A stretch of DNA of 18,938 nt, from contig CALARR010000120.1 of NCBI GenBank assembly GCA_937889015.1, forward strand, positions 1 to 18,938, in the 5' to 3' direction. Below the pieces are notes generated by a model that was given only the letters and a program-made list of their open reading frames with translations, did no database searches and was not told the origin of the DNA. A program made the position numbers and the translations under genes. This DNA comes from an uncultured Planctomycetales bacterium. GTDB lineage: Bacteria > Planctomycetota > Planctomycetia > Pirellulales > Thermoguttaceae. Positions 13,299 through 18,938 of this stretch are shown one piece after another (the first letter of the stretch is position 1; each line of letters opens with the position of its first letter).

Positions 13299-15221
13299 TC
13301 AGGTTCCGGTCTGGGCGCAGGATGCGGTCAGTTCACGTTTCCCCACGGCTTGGCGCAGGGTGGCCACGGCGCGAGCGGTACGGGCCGGTTCAGCGCCGCG
13401 TGCTGCAAGCTGCAGCCGCATGGCGTGATCCGCCACGGCCGACCAACCGGACTCGATGGCCAGCGTGCGCACGGCCTGAGCCCGGTTCTCCAGGTCCTGA
13501 AAATCCCAGCGATCCAGGGCGGCCCCCAGGCCTTCCATCCACGCGTCCAGTCTCATGGCCCCGGAGGGTTCGGCCGGCGTCTCAGGTTCCTCCGCCGACT
13601 CGGACAAACGACGTTGCAACAAGGTGTACAACAACTCGTAAACGATCGGCCGAGCCAGCCATTCGTCGGCCGCGTCTTCTTCGGATGGCGGCTGATCGGC
13701 CTGCAGGAGTCCCACAATCGACACGCGATGCGGATGGGCGAACGACTGGTCCTGCAACCATTCCCCCTCCACAAAGGCCAGGTTGTAGCGATGGTCGCGG
13801 AAGAGGCGGCGAGCCTCTTCTTGCGTGCCGGTCAATTGCACGACGCAGCCGGATCGCGTGAGGATCACCTCCAGCATCGTGCGCGTGAGCCGGTCGCTGG
13901 CGGCCACCAGCACCAGCGGTCGACCGAAACCGGCGTCCGGCTCGGACTCAGCGCGCTGGACGCCGACATGCGGCTCCGAGACGGCCGGATTGCCCAGACG
14001 CCAGACTGGGCCGGCCTCGTCGAGGACTTCCGCCTCTCCGCTCTCCGCCTGCTTGAGCATGGGAACGGTAAACCAGAAGCTGCTGCCCTCGTTCAGGGCA
14101 CTGCGCAAGCCGATTTGTCCGCCCATCAACGTGACCAGTTGCCGGCAGATCGCCAACCCCAAGCCCACGCCCCCGAAGCGTCGCGTCGCCGAGCCATCCC
14201 CTTGCCGAAAGCTGTCGAAGACAATCGCTTGACGATCGGGCGCGATGCCGGGGCCGGTGTCGGAGACGGTGAACCGCAGCAGGGCGCCATCCGCGTTCTC
14301 TTCGTCGGTGACGACCTCCAAGTGTACCGAGCCCTGCTCGGTGAACTTGACCGCGTTTTCCACCAGATTCGAAATCACCTGCCGCAACCGGCCGGCGTCG
14401 CCGTGCAGACTGCGCGGGGCCGAGGTGTCGGCATGGAAGGTCAGGTTCAGTCCTTTGGTGCGCGCGGCGGACTGCCATCGATGGGTGATATCGCTCAACA
14501 GCCGCTCGACTTGGAAAGTCGTCGCCTTGAGCTTGATCGAGCCGGCACTGAGCTTGGAGAAGTCCAACAGCGACTCGATGACGCGTAGCAACTCGCGCCC
14601 GCCGTCGCACACGTAGCCCAGCTTCTCCAACTGGCCCTGCTCCAGCGGTTCGCGCATCAGCAACTCGCTGAAACCCAGGATGGCGTTCAACGGCGTGCGA
14701 ATCTCGTGGCTCACGTTGGCCATGAACTCGTTTTTGGCCTGTTCAGCCGCATCGGCCTTTTCGCAGACCGCGACCAACTGGCGACGAAGCTGCTCGGCCA
14801 GCTCGCTGAGCTTGCCTCGCTCCTCACGAAGCACGCCGCTCTCCAGCAGCGTGGCGACCCACTGGCGAAGCTCAAGCCACTCCAGCGGCCGGCGAAGCTG
14901 GATGACCCAAGGGTCCAACACCTCCGACATCGCGGAGGGCACGACGCAGAGGATCGGGAGGTACGAGTCCTGGCTCCGAAGGTCTTCCAACAAGGTCTGC
15001 TGTCGCTCGGGCGCGTCGTTCAGATCGACTATCGCCAACCGGTACGGACGATGCTCCAACAACGCCTGGCGCACCCAGGGCGTGATCGGCTCCTGCGGTC
15101 CATGCGTATCCACGCACATCGCCGGGAGGCCTTCGCCGGACGCCGCGAGGCGGTCCAGGAACGAGCCGATCCCGGCCTGCGCGGAGGCGATCACGAGGAT
15201 ACGCGGGAGAGCATGGTCCAT
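13299..15221 (-). CDS. Cytosolic hybrid histidine kinase with degenerate receiver and HPt-like domains
   Basis: The 640-aa protein has no membrane segment. Order: a receiver-like domain (about 5-125, with Asp66 in IVDLND but Arg-Pro replacing Lys-Pro), a coiled region (130-165), a HisKA with MANVSHEIRTPLNAILGFSELL (His172), and an HATPase with NLVENAVKFT, DTGPGIAP and FGGVGLGLAI. Then comes a second receiver-like domain (435-540) with Glu485 (FVEGE) at the phosphoacceptor position and Arg at the conserved Lys (ARPI). Last is a helical C-terminus (560-630) resembling HPt but with Gln582 where the His should be. The kinase core looks active; the internal relay does not. ATG 15221 has GGAAAG just upstream; an in-frame extension to 15347 lies in poor-looking leader sequence. 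Its stop is 19 nt before the tandem-receiver regulator. Confidence 0.88.
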   Translation of the reverse strand: MDHALPRILVIASAQAGIGSFLDRLAASGEGLPAMCVDTHGPQEPITPWVRQALLEHRPYRLAIVDLNDAPERQQTLLEDLRSQDSYLPILCVVPSAMSEVLDPWVIQLRRPLEWLELRQWVATLLESGVLREERGKLSELAEQLRRQLVAVCEKADAAEQAKNEFMANVSHEIRTPLNAILGFSELLMREPLEQGQLEKLGYVCDGGRELLRVIESLLDFSKLSAGSIKLKATTFQVERLLSDITHRWQSAARTKGLNLTFHADTSAPRSLHGDAGRLRQVISNLVENAVKFTEQGSVHLEVVTDEENADGALLRFTVSDTGPGIAPDRQAIVFDSFRQGDGSATRRFGGVGLGLAICRQLVTLMGGQIGLRSALNEGSSFWFTVPMLKQAESGEAEVLDEAGPVWRLGNPAVSEPHVGVQRAESEPDAGFGRPLVLVAASDRLTRTMLEVILTRSGCVVQLTGTQEEARRLFRDHRYNLAFVEGEWLQDQSFAHPHRVSIVGLLQADQPPSEEDAADEWLARPIVYELLYTLLQRRLSESAEEPETPAEPSGAMRLDAWMEGLGAALDRWDFQDLENRAQAVRTLAIESGWSAVADHAMRLQLAARGAEPARTARAVATLRQAVGKRELTASCAQTGT

Positions 15222-15841
15222 AGCGTCTTTCCGGCTGCCCACAACATGGCCCGGCACAACCACAACCGACGGCACTACGTAAAGATAGGTCCCTGGTCGC
15301 GGAGCGGATTTGGGGCACCCCTGCGGAAAGAGGCAAAAACACGCCATGTCCTACGACAATTTCTCGTGGTGAGGGATATTCAGAGCGTAGGTCGGTTGGA
15401 AGCCGCTGCGCTATGCTCTTCCGCGGTCCGCAGCACCACCGGCCGTGGGGGTGGTTTGGCGTGATTTTGTCAGAAAATTCTCGCTCGCCCTGCCGAGGGC
15501 AGGCGGTGTCCAATCGGCACCGAAGACGCACCATGCCGTAGCAAAGGGGGGGCAGATGTGCCGTGCTCCGCTACCAGGGCCGCGCGCTTGCCTGCAGTTC
15601 AACGGCCGCGAACCGCACCGCGTCGTGTGGGGCGCGTTGCGTGGCGCCATGGCGAGCCAACGGCCTTTCCCTGTTACGCTCTGGCCACAGCGATATACTT
15701 GTATGTCATGCCGCGTGAGACCGGAGTTCGCTGGATGTCGGCGGGGCCCTGCCGCAATGCGTTTGTGGGGTTCCGGGCAGTGGGATTCCCGCCGGTCGGC
15801 CTCACGGCACTTCCTATCTGAGACGCCATAGCCGAGCGCTG
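15222..15841. other. 620-bp divergent intergenic region, no convincing gene
   Basis: The region separates the kinase (-) from nadA (+). I see no convincing protein gene, tRNA or known riboswitch. Recognisable parts are a small bulged hairpin at 15486-15505 (CGCC-C-TGCC, GAG, GGCAGGCG), a G-run near 15545, a good + strand -10 hexamer TATACT at 15694-15699, and a 37-codon open frame at 15708-15821. The upstream half must also hold the kinase promoter, which I cannot place with confidence. Confidence 0.5.
15672..15699 (+). promoter_or_regulatory. Candidate promoter upstream of nadA
   Basis: TATACT (15694-15699) is a strong -10 match; the -35 (TGTTAC, 15672-15677, 16-nt spacing) is weak. The implied start near 15706 gives nadA a ~135-nt leader, or makes the ATG at 15708 nearly leaderless. 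Confidence 0.35.
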
Positions 15842-16981
15842 ATGAGTAGCACATTCGCCCACGCCGCCATCGCCCACGAACTTCCCGCCTACAAGTCGCT
15901 GGACAACCGGACCTTGACCGAACGGATCGAGGCCGTGCGCCGCGCCTTGGGACCGCAGTTGTTGATCCTGGGGCATCACTATCAGCAGGACGAGGTGATT
16001 GCCCTATCGGACCTGCGCGGCGATAGCTACCAGCTCAGCCAACAGGCCGCCGCGAACGATCAGTGTCGGGCGATCGCCTTTTGCGGGGTGCACTTCATGG
16101 CCGAGACCGCGGACATTCTGGCCAACCGGCCCGAGGGGCTGGCTCGCCGAAGCGGCCAACGCGTGACCGTGGTCCTGCCCGACATGGCCGCCGGGTGCTC
16201 GATGGCGGACATGGCCCAAATCGAGCAGGTCGAGGAGTGCTGGGAACGCTTGAGCGCGGTGATCGACGTCGAAGACGTGACCCCCGTGACCTACGTCAAC
16301 TCCTCGGCCAGCTTGAAGTCCTTCTGCGGCCGGCATGGGGGCATTGTGTGTACCTCGGCCAATGCGCGCGCGGTCCTGGATTGGGCCTTCGCGCGGCGCA
16401 GCCGCGTTCTGTTCTTTCCCGACCAGCACTTGGGGCGGAACACGGCCCGCGCGATGGGGATTGCGTTGGGCGCCATGCCGATGTGGGATCCACGGCAACC
16501 GGCCGGAGGTCTTTCGGAGGCCGAGATTCGCGGCAGCCGCGTGCTGCTCTGGAAGGGGCATTGCAGCGTGCACCAGGTCTTCCAGCCGGCGCACGTGCAG
16601 GAGTTTCGCCAGAAGTACCCGGACATTCGGATTCTCGTCCACCCCGAGTGCATGATGGACGTCGTGGACCAGGCCGACGTGGTGGGATCGACGGGCAAGA
16701 TCATCAAGGCGGTTGGCGAAGCCCCGGCCGGCACGCGATGGGCGATTGGCACCGAGTTGCACCTGGTCAACCGCCTGAAGCACGACCACCCGGAGCAGGA
16801 AATCCACTTCCTCTCGCCCATGGTGTGCATGTGCGCCACCATGTACCGCATCGACTTGCCGCACCTTTGCTGGACCCTGGAGAACCTGGCAGCCGGCACG
16901 CCGGTGAACGTGATCCGCGTGGACGATGAGACCAGTGCCTGGGCCCTGCAAGCGCTGACACGGATGCTGGAAGTGAAGTGA
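15842..16981 (+). CDS. nadA: Quinolinate synthase NadA
   Basis: The 379-aa enzyme condenses iminoaspartate with dihydroxyacetone phosphate to quinolinate in de novo NAD synthesis, using a [4Fe-4S] cluster. Family motifs are present: LILGHHYQQDEV (41-52), FCGVHFMAETA, PDMAAGCSMAD, YVNSSASLKSFC, FFPDQHLGRN, WKGHCSVH, HPEC and VCMCATM. Likely cluster cysteines are Cys119 (AGCSMAD), Cys241 (GHCSVH) and Cys331 (CMCATM). The length fits the longer NadA class. The start at 15842 is the first Met before conserved sequence; no strong Shine-Dalgarno sequence is visible, so a nearby alternative cannot be excluded. nadB and nadC are not in the window. The gene is convergent with the small gene downstream of prfB. 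Cytosolic. Confidence 0.97.
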   Translation: MSSTFAHAAIAHELPAYKSLDNRTLTERIEAVRRALGPQLLILGHHYQQDEVIALSDLRGDSYQLSQQAAANDQCRAIAFCGVHFMAETADILANRPEGLARRSGQRVTVVLPDMAAGCSMADMAQIEQVEECWERLSAVIDVEDVTPVTYVNSSASLKSFCGRHGGIVCTSANARAVLDWAFARRSRVLFFPDQHLGRNTARAMGIALGAMPMWDPRQPAGGLSEAEIRGSRVLLWKGHCSVHQVFQPAHVQEFRQKYPDIRILVHPECMMDVVDQADVVGSTGKIIKAVGEAPAGTRWAIGTELHLVNRLKHDHPEQEIHFLSPMVCMCATMYRIDLPHLCWTLENLAAGTPVNVIRVDDETSAWALQALTRMLEVK

Positions 16982-17045
16982 GTCGGCCGTGGCTCGGCGG
17001 GGGTCGGGGGCAAGCCTGACGCGGGGCTCGAGCGTTGTCGATCGG

Positions 17046-17303
17046 CTACTGGGCCGCGGGCGGCTTGACGGCGGGTTCTTTCTCGGGCTGGGGCTTCTCG
17101 ACGACGCGCAGGAAGTCGAGGTCGATGTCGTACCAGGCCCGGTTGACGCCGTCGAACTGGACCAGGGCCCGGCCGTTGAGATTCACGGTCTGGATCTGGC
17201 CCAGTTGGCCTTGAAAACGAGCCAGGTCTGGCCGCTGCACGCTGATTTCCACGTAGCGGCCCGTATACTGCTCGCGAAGTTTTTCGATTTGTTCAGGAAG
17301 CAT
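17046..17303 (-). CDS. Small hypothetical protein downstream of prfB
   Basis: The 85-aa protein MLPEQIEKLREQYTGRYVEI is followed by a beta-rich stretch (FQGQLGQIQTVNLNGRALVQFDG, then WYDIDLDFLRVV) and a charged Pro-rich tail (EKPQPEKEPAVKPPAAQ). The middle resembles a small SH3/KOW-like beta-barrel, judged only from its alternating pattern. I chose the start at 17303 because the coherent sequence begins there; the frame extends upstream to 17600 only as antisense-like read-through of prfB. It begins 55 nt after the prfB stop on the same strand and is probably co-transcribed. I do not recognise the family; a ribosome- or RNA-associated role would be a guess from context alone. Confidence 0.65.
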   Translation of the reverse strand: MLPEQIEKLREQYTGRYVEISVQRPDLARFQGQLGQIQTVNLNGRALVQFDGVNRAWYDIDLDFLRVVEKPQPEKEPAVKPPAAQ

Positions 17304-17358
17304 ATGGCAGACCGTTCTTAAGGCAAGTCCACCCCCGATCTCTGCTTGAGAGCGGCGG

Positions 17359-18463
17359 TTAGTTTCCTTTCTGTTCGACGCGCCAACGCAAGAAGGCGTC
17401 CAGGAAGCCCTGCAGGTTGCCGTCGAGCACGCTGTGAAAATTGCCGACCAGATAACCGGTCCGGGCATCTTTGACACGTTGATCCGGGTGCAGAAAGTAG
17501 TTGCGGATCTGCGAGCCAAAGCCGACCTTGGGCATCTGGGTATACTTGGCCGCCTGTTCGGCTTCGCGTTTCTCCTCTTCGATGCGCGCCAACCGGGCAC
17601 GCAGCATCTTCATGGCCATGGCCCGATTCTTGTGTTGGCTCCGCTCGTTTTGGCATTGCACGGCGATGCCGGTGGGGAGGTGCGTGAGGCGAATGGCGCT
17701 GGAGGTCTTGTTGACGTGCTGCCCGCCGGCACCACTGGCGCGAAACACATCCTCGCGAATATCCTCGTCGCGGATCTCCACCTGGACCTCGTCGTTCACC
17801 TCGGGCGCCACGTCCACGGCGGCAAAACTGGTCTGCCGCTTGCCTTCGGCGTTGAAGGGGCTGATCCGCACGAGGCGGTGGATGCCCGCTTCGCCCTTCA
17901 AATAGCCATAGGCCATGGGCCCGCGCACCGCGATGGTGGCATTGGTGATACCGGCCTCTTCGTTATCCTGACGGTCCAGGACCTCCACCTCGTAACCGCT
18001 CTTCTCGGCCCAGTTGATGTACATCCGCAGCAGCATCTCGGCCCAGTCGTTGGCGTCGATGCCGCCATCGCGCGCGTTGATGGTCAGGATCGCCGGGTTG
18101 GGGTCCAAGGGTCCGTCGAGCAGGGCCTTGACCGCCAGATCCGCGACCCGCTGTTCCAAACGTTCGATCTCCGGGAGCACCTCTTCGAGGAGGCTTTCAT
18201 CCTCCTGGGCCATCTCGACCAGCACGGCCAAGTCGTCGGCCGATTTGAGGGCCTCCTCCATGGGCCGCAGGAAGGCTTTGAGGGCCTTCAACTGAACCAC
18301 GACCGCCTGGGCCTTCTCCTGATTGCCCCAGAAGTCGGCGGCAGCCATCTGCTCTTCGATCGCCGCGACCTGCTGCAACTTGTGATCGAAGTCAAAGAGA
18401 GTCCTTCAGCGACACGATGCGCTCCTGGATGGTCTTGGCTCGATCGATCAACTCGCGCTCCAT
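17359..18463 (-). CDS. prfB: Peptide chain release factor 2, with programmed +1 frameshift
   Basis: RF2 recognises UGA and UAA stop codons and triggers peptide release on the ribosome. The gene is split: a 23-codon zero frame (ATG at 18463, product MERELIDRAKTIQERIVSLK then DSL) ends at an in-frame TGA (18394-18392). The site reads AAG GAC TCT CTT TGA C, matching the known RF2 frameshift signal CTTTGAC with a Shine-Dalgarno-like AAGGA just upstream. After a +1 shift, translation continues from GAC (18393) to 17359, giving 367 residues, close to the E. coli 365. The stop-recognition motif SPF (about 201-203) and the catalytic GGQ (about 246-248, GAGGQHVNKTSSAIRLTH) are intact. Low RF2 favours frameshifting and so more RF2, an autoregulatory loop (established for the family). 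The Shine-Dalgarno sequence before the ATG is weak. Confidence 0.96.
18391..18411 (-). promoter_or_regulatory. RF2 programmed +1 frameshift site
   Basis: On the minus strand, CTTTGAC occupies 18397-18391, with AAGGA starting at 18406 as the internal Shine-Dalgarno-like stimulator. The layout is codon-for-codon that of E. coli prfB (AGG GGG TAT CTT TGA C). Confidence 0.93.
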
Positions 18464-18821
18464 GGTCAGAACCCAGGGTTCGAGGGTGATTGGGTGTTTG
18501 CCGGGAGAACATCCCGCCAGGTCAACGCATCTCGCCCACAGCCCGGCCCTCTGTCGACCGGCCCCCGTGTGTGAGCCGCACGAGGTTCAACAGATAGTTG
18601 CCGGTCAACCCGCTTCGCTGCGGTCGTTCCGCAAATTCTCTGCGGAGGGGCCAAGGGAAGTGTTCCATTATAACGCGGCTCATGGGGGCGGGAAGCGGAG
18701 CCGGACGGGGGCCGCCAGGCGGAGCGGCACGCCTTTGCGGAACCTGCGATGAGCGATAGACTTCAAACATCCGCCCGATGTCCTGGCGGATTCCAGTCGT
18801 GTCGCAAGGGGAGCATGCGTG
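18464..18821. other. 358-bp divergent region between prfB and mnmA
   Basis: No gene is supported here. On the minus strand a perfect -10 hexamer TATAAT (18672-18667) lies about 200 nt before the prfB start, with only a weak -35. The leader between them contains an imperfect hairpin from TTGC (18598-18601) to GCAA (18631-18634) and a small stem CCGCA/TGCGG (18629-18633, 18641-18645). For mnmA, TTGCGG (18734-18739) and TAGACT (18756-18761) with 16-nt spacing are a weak promoter candidate. Confidence 0.45.
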
Positions 18822-18938
18822 ATGGCCCGAGTCGTGCTGGCCATGTCGGGCGGGGTCGACAGCAGCGTGGCCGCCGGACTGCTGCTGCAGCAGGGGCACG
18901 AAGTGCTGGGGCTGTTCATGCGTCACGGGCAGGGTCTG
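18822..18938 (+). CDS. mnmA: tRNA-specific 2-thiouridylase MnmA, 3'-truncated by the window edge
   Basis: Only 39 codons are visible. They carry the N-type ATP pyrophosphatase P-loop MSGGVDSSVAAGLL followed by GHEVLGLFMRHG, which is the MnmA/TrmU opening. MnmA adenylates and thiolates U34 of tRNA-Lys, -Glu and -Gln (family knowledge). Other PP-loop enzymes share SGGVDSS, but the FMRHG continuation favours MnmA. AAGGGGAG ends 8 nt before the ATG at 18822; a GTG at 18819 is a minor alternative. It is divergent from prfB, another translation gene. Confidence 0.85.
   Translation, partial: MARVVLAMSGGVDSSVAAGLLLQQGHEVLGLFMRHGQGL

Noticed and set aside
12491..14588. Long + strand open frames across the two-component pair
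   Set aside because: They mirror the receiver and kinase genes in antisense; no independent motif.
15445..15831. 128-codon open frame upstream of nadA on the + strand
   Set aside because: No Shine-Dalgarno sequence at its start, no motif, composition unlike the neighbouring genes; it also spans the nadA promoter candidate.

Overview
The window is GC-rich bacterial chromosome. It most resembles a planctomycete of the Pirellulales type. That placement is inferred from gene content: a Cys/Pro/Ala repeat protein with CCEP motifs, a divergent CehA/McbA-type secreted protein, a DUF1570-like secreted zincin, a carboxypeptidase-regulatory-like protein with a hydrophobic C-terminal tail, and a double zinc-ribbon microprotein. 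No tRNA, rRNA, CRISPR array, transposase or prophage gene is visible.

Layout. 1-560 is the 3' part of an extremely Cys-rich repeat protein, closed by a strong terminator. 697-2310 holds a divergent pair: a macro-domain protein (-) and an exported beta-helix-like protein (+) whose last codons lie inside a 38-bp direct repeat. 2451-5873 (-) is a two-gene unit: a divergent CehA/McbA-like exported protein followed by a SWIM zinc-finger protein. 6118-7785 (+) is a compact dnaJ-like/rnpA/yidD cluster (chaperone, RNase P protein, membrane-insertion helper) without rpmH. 7918-9923 (+) holds a zinc-ribbon microprotein, then a CpsB-type PHP phosphatase overlapping a secreted metalloprotease-like gene. 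10205-12346 (+) holds an exported carboxypeptidase-regulatory-like protein, a SAM methyltransferase and an RmlC-type epimerase. With the phosphatase, these suggest a cell-envelope or exopolysaccharide theme, but no complete sugar pathway is present. 12431-15221 (-) is a two-component pair: a cytosolic hybrid histidine kinase with eroded relay domains and a response regulator made of two intact receivers. 15842-16981 (+) is nadA. 17046-18463 (-) is prfB, with a classic programmed +1 frameshift, followed by a small conserved-looking protein. The window ends inside mnmA (+).

The most unusual signals are these. The kinase's own receivers and HPt-like domain have lost key residues while its partner regulator keeps two complete phosphoacceptor sites. 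The CehA-like protein has lost the HxH metal motif. A chain of two tiny coupled ORFs leads into the gene at 10205, and three consecutive perfect inverted repeats close that gene. The repeat architecture of the Cys-rich protein also stands out. I see no clearly new defence or mobile system; the rest is mainly ordinary chromosomal housekeeping.
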